Shown here piece by piece: positions 34,001-42,027 of a DNA stretch of 42,386 nt. How positions within the stretch are numbered: the stretch's first letter is position 1; every line of letters begins with the position of its first letter. The notes beneath the pieces were generated by a model. It worked only from the letters and a program-made list of their open reading frames with translations, did no database searches and was not told where the DNA came from. The stretch comes from an uncultured Clostridiaceae bacterium. Its GTDB lineage: Bacteria > Bacillota > Clostridia > Lachnospirales > Lachnospiraceae. The stretch lies in assembly GCA_902477765.1 (NCBI GenBank), contig CABSIM010000024.1:1-42386 (forward strand), read 5' to 3'. The position numbers and the translations under genes are program-made.

Positions 34001-34027
34001 ATTATGTAGTTTTCAAAACTACATAAT
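34001..34027 (+). promoter_or_regulatory. perfect 27-bp palindromic operator between rluA and hlyIII
   Basis: ATTATGTAGTTTT (34001-34013), one central C, AAAACTACATAAT (34015-34027), with no mismatch. It overlaps the -35 of a plus-strand promoter (TTTTCA 34010-34015, TATAAT 34033-34038) for the HlyIII gene and a minus-strand TTGAAA/TATATA promoter for the RluA gene, so one dimeric regulator could control both. No regulator gene is adjacent. Confidence 0.7.
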
Positions 34028-34064
34028 AATGTTATAATAATTATCTGAAATGGAGGGAGTATCC

Positions 34065-34718
34065 ATGAAACTGAAAATCAAGGATCCTGTCAGCGCACTC
34101 ACCCATTTTATCGCGATGCTCCTGGCACTCTTTGCCACTGTACCGCTGCTGCTGAAAGCAGCACAGGAAGAAAGCGGTCTTCAGACTGCCGCTCTTGCCG
34201 TATTTATTGTCAGCATGGTCCTGCTGTACGCCGCAAGTACCGCTTATCATACCTTTGATATTTCCGAACGGGTCAACCGGATGCTGAAAAAAATTGACCA
34301 TATGATGATTTTTGTCCTGATTGCAGGCACCTACACACCGGTCTGCCTCATCGTCCTGGGGGATGCCTCGGGTTACCGGCTTCTGGCACTGGTCTGGGGC
34401 ATTGCCGTTCTCGGAATCATCATCAATGCCCTGTGGATCAACTGTCCGAAATGGTTTTCATCCTGTATCTATATTTCCATGGGATGGGTATGCGTTACCG
34501 CCATACGCCAGATTATTTCCGCACTTCCGGCCCCTGCATTCGGATGGCTGCTGGCCGGCGGCATCATCTACACCATAGGCGGTGTCATCTACGCGCTGAA
34601 ACTTCCCGTTTTCAATTCCCGGCACAGGCTTTTCGGCTCCCATGAAATTTTCCATCTCTTTGTCATGGGCGGCAGCTTCTGCCATTATGTGATGATGTTC
34701 CGGTTCGTGGCCGCATGA
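34065..34718 (+). CDS. hemolysin III family (PAQR-type) membrane protein
   Basis: 217 aa, seven hydrophobic spans. Family motifs with the metal-binding residues are visible: DPVSALTHFIAML, LYAASTAYHTFDISERVNRMLKKIDHMMIFVLIAGTYTPVCL, and the C-terminal HRLFGSHEIFHLFVMGGSFCHYVMMF with two histidines. Bacterial members are probably membrane-homeostasis or hydrolase-like proteins; true hemolysin activity is rarely shown. Start at 34065 has GGAGG 9 nt upstream; an upstream ATG at 34050 includes that site. A terminator follows at 34904-34939; the 235-bp stretch in between holds no gene, only a small CCGGAAA/TTTCCGG hairpin. Confidence 0.92.
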   Translation: MKLKIKDPVSALTHFIAMLLALFATVPLLLKAAQEESGLQTAALAVFIVSMVLLYAASTAYHTFDISERVNRMLKKIDHMMIFVLIAGTYTPVCLIVLGDASGYRLLALVWGIAVLGIIINALWINCPKWFSSCIYISMGWVCVTAIRQIISALPAPAFGWLLAGGIIYTIGGVIYALKLPVFNSRHRLFGSHEIFHLFVMGGSFCHYVMMFRFVAA

Positions 34719-34903
34719 ATCCCCGGCTATGTAGACGGCAATGGCACGGTTCAGAAACCATCACCGTCCCGGAAACCATGGATTTCCGGATCTATAATAA
34801 AGCACCGGCCGGATGCGGATTGTCATGTGTCCCGGCTCATACTCTATTATATGGTATTCTTTCCGGTTTGCAACCTGGCATCCATCAATATTTTTCCAGA
34901 CAG

Positions 34904-34939
34904 AAACGGTATGGCATCCTTTTTCGCCATACCGTTTTT
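34904..34939 (+). terminator. terminator between the convergent hlyIII and SPOCS-LysM genes
   Basis: AAACGGTATGGC (34904-34915) pairs with GCCATACCGTTT (34926-34937) and runs into TTTTT on the plus strand; it may also stop minus-strand transcripts. Confidence 0.85.
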
Positions 34940-34953
34940 CCGCTCTGTTTCCG

Positions 34954-36516
34954 TCAGTTCCTTTCCCGGATTTCCTTGATCAGAATCAGTCTGTCTCCGG
35001 GATGAATCAGACTGTCACTCAGATCATTGGCTGCCATGATGGCATCCACACTGGTGTGGAATTTCCTGGCAATTTTCCACAGGGTGTCTCCGCTCTGCAC
35101 AATGTATCCGGCAATGCCCGGCATGCTTTTCAGCTTTTCCATATCCAGCGGCTCTTCTCTCACATTGAGAATCACCTGCTCGCAGACCGGCTGAAGCACC
35201 AGAGTATCAATGGTAACAGCCGCCCGGATCTCCACGCTGTCGCCGCCCAGCATGACTGCGGTCAGCTGCTCCAGTCCCGGTTCCAGCTGGTATATGCTGT
35301 TTTCCGTGATGCCGGGGACTTCCGCCGTCATGCGGAACGGCACCATAACCACGGAAGAGCCCACCGGAGACCTGTCTTCCGCTGTCAGATACAGAAGCCG
35401 TACTTCCAGAACTCCCTCAATATGAAGTCCCTCTTCCTGAATCTGTACCTCATCAATTTTCACATCGCCGTCGCTGTGACAGATCTGCAGAATCCTCTGC
35501 CCGCTGTCCAGAACAATCTTTTCCTGAACTTTGTTTTTCAGGGTATTTCTCGCTGCAATCTGATCAAAACAGGCCTCCCCGGTTTCCGGTATGGCTTCCC
35601 GGTCAAGGGCATACAGATCGCTGAGAATTTCCGTCTGCTCTTCTTCATAAAGCCGTATATCCAGCTCCATGACCGCATCAATGGAAATTTCGCGCATTTC
35701 ACCGTCCGAATCGGGATTCACTTCCATGGCTTTATGTATCAGACGGACCGTAATAAAGGGAATCATCCCCTCCACGGATTCTTCCAGCTGAACTTCTCCG
35801 GAAAACGGCACGGTTTCCTCCAGACACTGGATCTGAGCCTGGGATTCTTCGCCTGTGTAAATGGCAAACACCATAAGCTCCCCGTCTATGTGGATCTTCC
35901 CGTCCAGAGGCTTGGTCTCCACTCCGCGCAGACGGATATCCTGCCAGAGAAGCGTTTCAATATCCGGCCTGTTGCCGGGAAGATTCAGCACTTCCTTTAC
36001 CCGGAAAGTATCCTTGCGGCGGACCGCAATGGCCGCTGCCGTGATTTCCCGCTTCAGCGTCTCCACATCCCCGTCAAACTCCGCGTCCGCAGCAGCTTCC
36101 GTGCTGCAGAGCGTCTCGGCCTGTATCTTCAGGGTTACCAGCGCCTTGACACTCAGTTTTCTGGAATTGATCAGCCCTATATTCAGATCATCCAGTTCCC
36201 ACCCCACCTGAATATAGTCCTGTTCCTCCAGCCCCGGTACATTCACATTTTCTTCAAAAGGCAGCGTGCCTGCAAGAGTCATGATTCCGCCGTCCGGCTT
36301 CCGGTACAGGACACGGAAATTCAGTTTCCCTTTTACCGCCACTTTTTCTCCCAGATTCTTTGCCGATTCAATCTGGATTTCTCCGCTGTCCAGAATCAGT
36401 TCTTCCGCATCATCCATGGAATCCGGGACGTTGAAATCATCATCCAGTGTAATCTGGGAGGTGACATTTCCTCTCCTCCGGTTCATATGGATATGTTTTT
36501 TTACCAGCTCCATCAT
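34954..36516 (-). CDS. SPOCS (DUF3794) and LysM domain protein, spore-associated
   Basis: 520 aa. Repeated DUF3794/SPOCS-type segments fill residues about 20-460, each with a motif resembling VKGKLNFRVLY, IDGELMVFAIYTG or IEGVLEVRLLYL followed by an acidic beta-strand region and a VPF block. A C-terminal LysM domain at about 470-516 reads YIVQSGDTLWKIARKFHTSVDAIMAANDLSDSLIHPGDRLIL and should bind peptidoglycan. There is no signal peptide, consistent with assembly from the mother cell onto the spore cortex or coat, as for SafA and SpoVID-type proteins. Start at 36516 has GGTGG 7 nt upstream; the frame opens at 36540. Confidence 0.88.
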   Translation of the reverse strand: MMELVKKHIHMNRRRGNVTSQITLDDDFNVPDSMDDAEELILDSGEIQIESAKNLGEKVAVKGKLNFRVLYRKPDGGIMTLAGTLPFEENVNVPGLEEQDYIQVGWELDDLNIGLINSRKLSVKALVTLKIQAETLCSTEAAADAEFDGDVETLKREITAAAIAVRRKDTFRVKEVLNLPGNRPDIETLLWQDIRLRGVETKPLDGKIHIDGELMVFAIYTGEESQAQIQCLEETVPFSGEVQLEESVEGMIPFITVRLIHKAMEVNPDSDGEMREISIDAVMELDIRLYEEEQTEILSDLYALDREAIPETGEACFDQIAARNTLKNKVQEKIVLDSGQRILQICHSDGDVKIDEVQIQEEGLHIEGVLEVRLLYLTAEDRSPVGSSVVMVPFRMTAEVPGITENSIYQLEPGLEQLTAVMLGGDSVEIRAAVTIDTLVLQPVCEQVILNVREEPLDMEKLKSMPGIAGYIVQSGDTLWKIARKFHTSVDAIMAANDLSDSLIHPGDRLILIKEIRERN

Positions 36517-36609
36517 AAAAACGCCACCAAACCTTTCCAAAGCTACTGCTTTATGAAAGTTTATGACGGCGTCCTTTTAAATATGACGGACCGGAACCTG
36601 AGGCCCCGG

Positions 36610-37542
36610 TCAGATGCCTGAAGCCTCCGTTTCCCCGGTCCTGTCGTACTCTTCAAGAAAATTGTGACGTTTTCCGTGGTGCACATATCCGATGCATGCA
36701 TCCAGATTCACATTTCCCACACTTTTGAAAATGTTGGTTTCGATATATGGATTGGTCTTTCTGAAACCGGCAATCAGTTTCTTCATTTCCTTCCTCTTTG
36801 ATTTTTCTTCTTCATTTTCACGGGCTGAAGCCTCCGTAAACCGGCAGGCGCACTGAAGAAACCGCAGGTTATTGTATTCTTTCCAGGCAAGGATATCCGC
36901 TTCTTTCACCAGATAAAGCGGCCTGATGAGCTCCATGCCCTCAAAATTTGTGCTGTGGAGCTTTGGCATCATGGTATTGACCTGAGCTCCATACAGCATG
37001 CTCATGAGAATCGTCTCGATCACATCGTCAAAATGATGTCCCAGGGCTATTTTATTGCATCCCAGCTTTTTTGCCTGGGAATACAGATATCCCCGGCGCA
37101 TCCTTGCACAGAGATAACATGGCGAATCATCCACATCCACCACCACGTCAAAAATCTCCGACTGAAAAATATGCACCGGAATTCCCAGCGTGACTGCATT
37201 TTCCTCAATCAGTGCCCGGTTTTCCGGATTATATCCCGGATCCATCACCAGAAACTGAAGACCGAACTGCATTTTTCCATGCCGGAGAATTTCCTGCATG
37301 CATTTCGCCAGCAGCATGGAATCCTTTCCTCCGGAAATGCAGACCGCTATGTTATCTCCTTCCCGGATCATCTCATAGTCATTGAGTGCCCGGACAAAAG
37401 GCCGCCAGATCTCCTTACGGAACTTTTTGATGATGCTGCGCTCAATGTCTCTGGTTCTCTGCCGGATCCCGGCTGTATCCTGGTCTCCCGCAGCCGGACA
37501 TTCTTCCAGGCAGGCATTCCCTTTTGCTGCTTCTGTACTCAT
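36610..37542 (-). CDS. TtcA-like ATP-dependent tRNA 2-thiolation enzyme
   Basis: 310 aa, PP-loop ATP pyrophosphatase. The P-loop SGGKDS is at residues 70-75. Cys142 and Cys145 in SPCYLCARMRRGYLY and Cys231/Cys233 in LQCACRF could hold the iron-sulfur cluster used by TtcA for 2-thiocytidine at tRNA position 32. ALGHHFDDVIETILMSMLYG and MMPKLHSTNFEGMELIRPLYLVKEADI are further TtcA-group blocks. The C-terminal FKSVGNVNLDACIGYVHHGKRHNFLEEY is somewhat unusual. Start at 37542 is the only clear ATG, though the ribosome site (GAGAGG) is about 13 nt away. Only a weak hairpin without a T-run (about 36587-36611) follows it. Confidence 0.87.
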   Translation of the reverse strand: MSTEAAKGNACLEECPAAGDQDTAGIRQRTRDIERSIIKKFRKEIWRPFVRALNDYEMIREGDNIAVCISGGKDSMLLAKCMQEILRHGKMQFGLQFLVMDPGYNPENRALIEENAVTLGIPVHIFQSEIFDVVVDVDDSPCYLCARMRRGYLYSQAKKLGCNKIALGHHFDDVIETILMSMLYGAQVNTMMPKLHSTNFEGMELIRPLYLVKEADILAWKEYNNLRFLQCACRFTEASARENEEEKSKRKEMKKLIAGFRKTNPYIETNIFKSVGNVNLDACIGYVHHGKRHNFLEEYDRTGETEASGI

Positions 37543-37691
37543 TTTTTCTGTTCCATCCTCTCTGTATTCCTGCGGCGTCCCGCTGCTTCCAGGGTCCGCC
37601 GGTATATATGACAGTTTCCTCTGTTTTGGAATCTTCCGGCTCCCGGTCGGAAATCGTTGTCGGAAAGAGTCCTCCGGTATCCCCGTGATAT

Positions 37692-37719
37692 AAAAAGCCG
37701 GACCCTTAGCGGTCCGGCT
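37692..37719 (-). terminator. terminator of the PrcB-like lipoprotein gene
   Basis: On the minus strand AGCCGGACC (37711-37719) pairs perfectly with GGTCCGGCT (37696-37704) across 6 nt and ends in TTTTTA. Confidence 0.88.
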
Positions 37720-37742
37720 CTGCCGATGATCTGTGTCACTGA

Positions 37743-38195
37743 CTACCGGAAGACCACCGGTTCCTCCACAAACTGGGTCTTCACCACAAGGACCGGATAG
37801 GACATGTCCGTTCCGGATGCCTCATCCTTCCCGGGTCCGGTCAGTTCCGTCCGGATCACAACGGCATTTTCCGTCAGATAAAGTTCCCGGACTGCGATGC
37901 TGTAGCCTCCGCCCTGCTGAGGACCTTCTCCGATCACGATATACATATCCGCACCGTCGGCATATGTAAGCTTAAAGGGTTTTTCACGTTTCTGGGCGAT
38001 CATCTCCGCCAGTTCTTCCGGTATCTCATTTTCACCAACCACGGTAAATTCCAGGTCTCTGATTTTTTCATCGTCTCCGGTCTCTGACCGGCAGCCGGTA
38101 AACCCGATGCAGACTGCTGCCAGAATCACCAGAAGACCTGCGGCGGCCGTTTTCCTTCCCGGCTTCTTCCATCTGAAATTCCATTTGCCAAACAT
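37743..38195 (-). CDS. lipoprotein with PrcB-like domain
   Basis: 150 aa. A basic N-terminus, hydrophobic core and lipobox GFTGC (Cys35) mark a lipoprotein signal, so the protein is anchored outside the membrane. The mature part ends in the PrcB-type pattern GGGYSIAVRELYLTENAVVIRTELTGPGKDE and SYPVLVVKTQFVEEPVVFR. PrcB was named from a treponemal protease complex; the role of such small lipoproteins in clostridia is unknown. Start at 38195 is the first ATG; a GGGAG site lies about 12 nt upstream. It seems monocistronic. Confidence 0.82.
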   Translation of the reverse strand: MFGKWNFRWKKPGRKTAAAGLLVILAAVCIGFTGCRSETGDDEKIRDLEFTVVGENEIPEELAEMIAQKREKPFKLTYADGADMYIVIGEGPQQGGGYSIAVRELYLTENAVVIRTELTGPGKDEASGTDMSYPVLVVKTQFVEEPVVFR

Positions 38196-38275
38196 AATGC
38201 TGAAAGGCTCCCGTTTCTGTTACTTGTTACCATTTTATGGGAAGCCTTTCTCTTTTATTCCTGTTTCCGCCCGGA

Positions 38276-38554
38276 TCAGTCGTTATCCGGCAGCAGCTTG
38301 ATGGTGACGGAAATCCGTCTGATGAACTGTCCTTCTTCCAGAACAATGTCATCTTCATGGCTGGAAAACGGCAGATCGCACTCCTCCTCTTCCAGTTCCA
38401 CCATGATCCAGTTTCCGGCCGCCTCTCTTGCATTCTCAATGGCGTCTTCCAGATCCGGTCCGTCTGCCTCACAGCATTCCAGGTCCGGGAAATATGCATG
38501 GTAGCCTTTGCCGTCTTTATGTGGGGTAAATACCGCAGGGTATATGAATGTCAT
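38276..38554 (-). CDS. HicB-like protein without visible HicA partner
   Basis: 92 aa. The N-terminal half matches the HicB partial RNase-H fold: YPAVFTPHKDGKGYHAYFPDLECCEADGPDLEDAIENAREAAGNWI, with acidic residues in place of the usual catalytic set. No helix-turn-helix or RHH domain is visible after residue 60. A HicA toxin gene of about 60 codons would be expected adjacent, but 38196-38275 and 38555-38664 contain none. It may be a stand-alone HicB-like protein. Start at 38554 has AGGAGAG upstream and a consensus promoter lies at 38590-38618. Confidence 0.85.
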   Translation of the reverse strand: MTFIYPAVFTPHKDGKGYHAYFPDLECCEADGPDLEDAIENAREAAGNWIMVELEEEECDLPFSSHEDDIVLEEGQFIRRISVTIKLLPDND

Positions 38555-38589
38555 GTTTTTCTCTCCTTGTTTTCTGGATTTTCCTCTAC

Positions 38590-38618
38590 ATTATAGATGT
38601 ATGCACAGATTCTGTCAA
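38590..38618 (-). promoter_or_regulatory. consensus promoter of the HicB-like gene
   Basis: Perfect TTGACA (38613-38618), 17-bp spacer, perfect TATAAT (38590-38595) on the minus strand, placed directly behind the terminator of the interrupted gene. Confidence 0.88.
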
Positions 38619-38628
38619 ATAAAAGGAA

Positions 38629-38655
38629 GACGGCGCAGGGAATTCCCGCGCCGTC
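38629..38655 (-). terminator. terminator of the interrupted host gene
   Basis: On the minus strand GACGGCGC (38648-38655), a GGGAATTCCC inner palindrome and GCGCCGTC (38629-38636) form a long stem, then a T-rich tract TTCCTTTTATTT. Confidence 0.8.
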
Positions 38656-38664
38656 CCGGCACCG

Positions 38665-38820
38665 CTATTTTTTGCTGCACGCCTGAAGCCTGTGTTCGTA
38701 TTTTTCCTTCGTGGCCAGTCCGCCGCGGATATGACGTTCCGCCTTGTTGATGTCAAGGACCACCCTGGCCTCTGCCGCCAGAGCCGGATTGATATGGATC
38801 AGCCGGTCGGTTACGTCTTT
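38665..38820 (-). pseudogene. 3' remnant of a host gene cut by the recombinase element
   Basis: 51 codons in frame end at a TAG (38665-38667): KDVTDRLIHINPALAAEARVVL, then DINKAERHIRGGLATKEKYEHRLQACSKK. The frame continues only six codons into the recombinase gene before a stop at 38839-38841, with no ribosome site for the single GTG there. Codon use and GC content match the host chromosome, not the element, and a terminator follows. It is therefore best read as the C-terminal end of a gene whose 5' part was separated by insertion at about 38818-38823. I do not recognise the protein family. Confidence 0.7.
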
Positions 38821-40354
38821 ATGTTTCGTTGTCACTAATTAGAACGGTTTCATCAAGACCTAAGTCACCGAACAATCGAAGATAAATATCCACATTGCCG
38901 TCTTTGTCTACCTCAATTTTCTGAATGATTCTTTTTAACTGCTCATTTGTCATCTGCCGCACATCGGCAATATCTTCAATTTGCTGAAATGTACTGTTTA
39001 AAACAGCTTCTAATTGCTCTCCTTTGGTAAGGTGGTAGGAAACCATTTTCAGCTCATTTTCCAATCGCTCAATTTCCTTACGCATCCCACCGATTTTCTC
39101 ATTAAGTTCCTCACGGGAAATCAGATCGTCGGCGTACATATCCATATATTTCTGCCGAATTTTTTGCAGTTTGGAAAGCTGGACGGTCAGTTCCTTCTCA
39201 TATTCCAGATTTTCGTCTTTGGCTTTATATACCCGCTGAAATTCGCCTACGACATAGCGAATCACTTTCTTTTTTTGTTTGAGAATCTCTGCAAAATACT
39301 CCTGCAATACTTCAATCAGCTCATTCTCATCCACCGCAACAGCATTCGGGCAGCTATCAGCGCCTCTTCCGTTATGCCCGGAGCAAACCCAGCGGACATA
39401 GGTGTTCTTATAGGTTCGGACAGTTCGCCGAAACGACCAGCCGCATTCCTTGCACTTAATTAAAGTAGAAAAAAGATGCTTGTTGCTTTGCCGTTCGTGG
39501 GAAATATTGAAGGCATCATGCCGGGAACGAAGAATTTCCTGTGCCTGCTCGTAGGTTTCATCATCAATGATTCGAAGTTCCGGTCGTTCCACTACGATCC
39601 ACTCTGTTTCATCTTTCTCTTTTCGCTGACCGGTCAGAAAATCCGATACTTCCTGTTTGCCGTTGATAATTTTTCCTGTATAAAGCTCATTGGTCAGGAT
39701 ACGGCAGGTTGCATTCTGACTCCACTTGCAGTTTCGCTTGGTTTTCAGATCTTTCTCATTGAGCATATTGGCGATTTTCGCAGCTCCGTATCCTTCTTTC
39801 GTGTACCATTGATAGATTTGCCGGACTACCTGTGCTTCTTCCTTGTTGATCGTCAGATTAAAATAATCTCCGATTGTTTTATCATAGCCATATACAATAT
39901 TCGGTACACGTCCTTTTTCCGCATTCATCTTCTTGCCAAACTTAACACGTTTGGAGGTATTAGCGCTTTCTTCCTGCGCCAGCGCTCCAAAGATGGTCAG
40001 CACAAATTCGCTGTTGCCCATACTGGTCATGTTCGCAGTCAAAAACTGTGTTTCTATACCCAGGGATTTCAGCTTGCGGACGTTTTGCAGCAAATCCACC
40101 GTATTTCTGGCAAAACGGGAAATATCTTTGACCACTACCATTTCAAAAAGACCGTGTTCCGCATCCGCCATCATACGCAGAAACTCTTTTCGGTTTTTAA
40201 TCTTTGTGCCGGAAATTCCCTCATCTGCATATAGGCGCACCAGAGTATCGCCAGTGCGTTTCGTATATTCAGAAAAAAATTCTTTCTGCGCTTCCAGACT
40301 GTTGAGCTGGTCGGCTTTATCCGTGGAAACTCGGCAGTAAGCAGCGATATTCAT
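38819..40354 (-). CDS. large serine recombinase (site-specific integrase)
   Basis: 511 aa. The N-terminal resolvase domain has Ser10 in AAYCRVSTDK, then YADEGISGTKIKNRKEFLRMM, VVVKDISRFARNTVDLL and GNSEFVLTIFGALAQEESANTSKRVKFG. A recombinase domain follows (YGYDKTIGDYFNLTINKEEAQVVRQIYQWYTKEGYGAAKIANMLN), a zinc-ribbon (IKCKECGWSFRRT, CSGHNGRGADSCPN) and a coiled coil near 375-445. The stop codon coincides with the edge of the host gene remnant, as expected for an integrase next to its attachment site. Start at 40354 is preceded by AGAGAGG. It is the probable agent of integration and excision of the element. Confidence 0.95.
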   Translation of the reverse strand: MNIAAYCRVSTDKADQLNSLEAQKEFFSEYTKRTGDTLVRLYADEGISGTKIKNRKEFLRMMADAEHGLFEMVVVKDISRFARNTVDLLQNVRKLKSLGIETQFLTANMTSMGNSEFVLTIFGALAQEESANTSKRVKFGKKMNAEKGRVPNIVYGYDKTIGDYFNLTINKEEAQVVRQIYQWYTKEGYGAAKIANMLNEKDLKTKRNCKWSQNATCRILTNELYTGKIINGKQEVSDFLTGQRKEKDETEWIVVERPELRIIDDETYEQAQEILRSRHDAFNISHERQSNKHLFSTLIKCKECGWSFRRTVRTYKNTYVRWVCSGHNGRGADSCPNAVAVDENELIEVLQEYFAEILKQKKKVIRYVVGEFQRVYKAKDENLEYEKELTVQLSKLQKIRQKYMDMYADDLISREELNEKIGGMRKEIERLENELKMVSYHLTKGEQLEAVLNSTFQQIEDIADVRQMTNEQLKRIIQKIEVDKDGNVDIYLRLFGDLGLDETVLISDNET

Positions 40355-40400
40355 ATCAGATAACCTCTCTGTTATATCTATTCCGTTCTGTTACAACCTT

Positions 40401-40428
40401 ATTATACCACATAGAAATTGATTGTAAA
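40401..40428 (-). promoter_or_regulatory. promoter of the recombinase gene
   Basis: TTTACA (40423-40428), 16-bp spacer, TG-G-TATAAT extended -10 (hexamer 40401-40406) on the minus strand. Confidence 0.7.
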
Positions 40429-40429
40429 C

Positions 40430-40469
40430 AAAAACCGAGGATTATCAAATCTATTTCAATAACCCCCGG
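40430..40469 (-). terminator. terminator of the CBASS operon
   Basis: On the minus strand CCGGGGGTTAT (40459-40469) pairs, with one unpaired base, with ATAATCCTCGG (40435-40445), then TTTTTG. It follows the effector gene and precedes the recombinase promoter. Confidence 0.7.
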
Positions 40470-40475
40470 CAAATA

Positions 40476-41027
40476 TTATACGGGAACAAAATTCATATCG
40501 CCCGTTGTTTTGCGATCTGTAAAATATTCTCCTTTAATTTCCTCTGGATTTTCGATACAAAGCAATGCCGTCCCATAATGTATCGCACTTCTATCTCTTA
40601 TACTGGCTTGTGGCACATTTAAATAGCAGTATGTGAGCTGCCATTCTTCCTGTATTTTTTCTATCGAGGCAGAAATGGACTTGCTTCTACTTTCTTCGGT
40701 TATAAAAACAACACTTATAGATAATAGGGTCTGCTTAATCTCAAGAACCGCCTCCCTTTCAATTCCATCATATGTTGAGAGCAGTGTTCCCTTATATTTT
40801 TTCTTTAAAACAGGTGTTTTTTCAAATGGATTACATTTCCACAGACATTTTTCATATGCGAGCATCACAAATGCCGAAAAAGCAATCGCCTCTCCTGCAT
40901 AACCATAGAGATCATACATTGAGAATTCTGTTATTATTTTAGTTCCTGAAACAAAACATCTTAAACAAAACATTACTATCGTAAACCATATTGATTTGCT
41001 TGTGAATTTACTGTAATTCTTAGTCAT
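40476..41027 (-). CDS. cap15: Cap15-like CBASS membrane effector
   Basis: 183 aa. Two N-terminal membrane helices (about residues 11-30 and 42-60: SIWFTIVMFCLRCFV and YAGEAIAFSAFVMLAYE) precede a soluble beta-rich domain with the Cap15 C-terminal pattern IKGEYFTDRKTTGDMNFV. In Cap15 the domain is a beta-barrel that binds a cyclic nucleotide and drives membrane disruption. Start at 41027 has GGAG upstream. It lies 8 bp after the CD-NTase stop and is cotranscribed with it. Identification is from architecture and the terminal motif; the family is small, so a search should confirm it. Confidence 0.8.
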   Translation of the reverse strand: MTKNYSKFTSKSIWFTIVMFCLRCFVSGTKIITEFSMYDLYGYAGEAIAFSAFVMLAYEKCLWKCNPFEKTPVLKKKYKGTLLSTYDGIEREAVLEIKQTLLSISVVFITEESRSKSISASIEKIQEEWQLTYCYLNVPQASIRDRSAIHYGTALLCIENPEEIKGEYFTDRKTTGDMNFVPV

Positions 41028-41035
41028 GTCTTCTC

Positions 41036-42010
41036 CTAAATATCATATTCATAGAATTTAAATAACTTATCAATAAAGTTCTTATAATTTATAACATCTG
41101 TAACTATAGGACACAATAATTTGATGCCATTTGCTTCTTTATAAGAACTCAATTCATCTTTGTGTGTAAATAAATATTCCACTATTTCTCCAAATTCATA
41201 TCTATATATACTATATTTCATAAATAAAGAGTCTGGAAGATTCCATAATAGTGATTCTAAACCAAATGAGGAGACTTTCTCCGCTTCTGAATATCCACAA
41301 TCACACATAAGATACCTCATTTTTTTAATAATACGAACCATTTTCTTATAATATCTATTGGTGTCATTATTTTTTTTACGCCCGTTTGCAATATGCTGTT
41401 CAGGATAGTTGATAATTCGAGTTCCATGATCTGGTATTATTACAATGCCCGGTATGTAGTTATTCACATCTTTTCTATAATCATTTCTGTAATCTCGATA
41501 CCTACGACATGGTACGGAATCAGCATCTTTACGATAAGTATTTCCATGAATCTTAATAGATTTATTTTTTCTTTCAACATCTGTTCCGAATTTTTTTTCT
41601 AAACATTCTTGAACCTCATCTTTAAAGGATTTAGCTTCTGGTGTTGCTACATAAAAATCATAATCTTTATCTGATTGAGGATATGCACTAGAAGCAGGTC
41701 TATACTCTGTTGTAAATACATCTTCCTGTACCACCGCAATATCCACATCGCTTTGAGTTCTCACATTTGTGTTATTCGCATATGAACCTTGAATAAATAA
41801 TTTCACTTTTCTTGTACCCATGCTACTTCGCATCTCTAGAGAATAAGCATATGTGTCATCATACATTTTTCGAATATTTTTTCCATCATCAGTAAAACCT
41901 ATATTTTTTAAAGCATCCCTAACCATTCCTATCGCATTAAGACATTTCTGATTTTCAGTTTCACTTAATGGTGCAGCATATAATTTTAACTGCTCTTCTG
42001 TAAATTTCAT
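41036..42010 (-). CDS. CBASS CD-NTase (cGAS/DncV-like nucleotidyltransferase)
   Basis: 324 aa. The nucleotidyltransferase core reads LFIQGSYANNTNVRTQSDVDIAVV, giving the GS motif (Gly75, Ser76) and catalytic Asp88 and Asp90; a third acidic residue is Asp164 in KDADSVPCRRYRDY. The C-terminal helical part (about 215-320) matches the OAS1/CD-NTase layout. It should make a cyclic oligonucleotide signal on phage infection that activates the Cap15-like effector. No Cap2/Cap3 (E1/E2, JAB) or HORMA/TRIP13 genes are present, which makes this a minimal type I CBASS. Start at 42010 has an AAGGGATG site upstream. Confidence 0.88.
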   Translation of the reverse strand: MKFTEEQLKLYAAPLSETENQKCLNAIGMVRDALKNIGFTDDGKNIRKMYDDTYAYSLEMRSSMGTRKVKLFIQGSYANNTNVRTQSDVDIAVVQEDVFTTEYRPASSAYPQSDKDYDFYVATPEAKSFKDEVQECLEKKFGTDVERKNKSIKIHGNTYRKDADSVPCRRYRDYRNDYRKDVNNYIPGIVIIPDHGTRIINYPEQHIANGRKKNNDTNRYYKKMVRIIKKMRYLMCDCGYSEAEKVSSFGLESLLWNLPDSLFMKYSIYRYEFGEIVEYLFTHKDELSSYKEANGIKLLCPIVTDVINYKNFIDKLFKFYEYDI

Positions 42011-42027
42011 ATTTATTTCATCCCTTC

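Noticed and set aside
36587..36611. Terminator after the TtcA-like gene
   Set aside because: GACCGG/CCGGTC form a short hairpin but no T-run follows, so it is not listed as a terminator.
34813..36621. Long open frame of about 600 codons on the plus strand
   Set aside because: It is antisense to the SPOCS-LysM gene, has no family motifs and no ribosome site; the minus-strand frame has clear domains.
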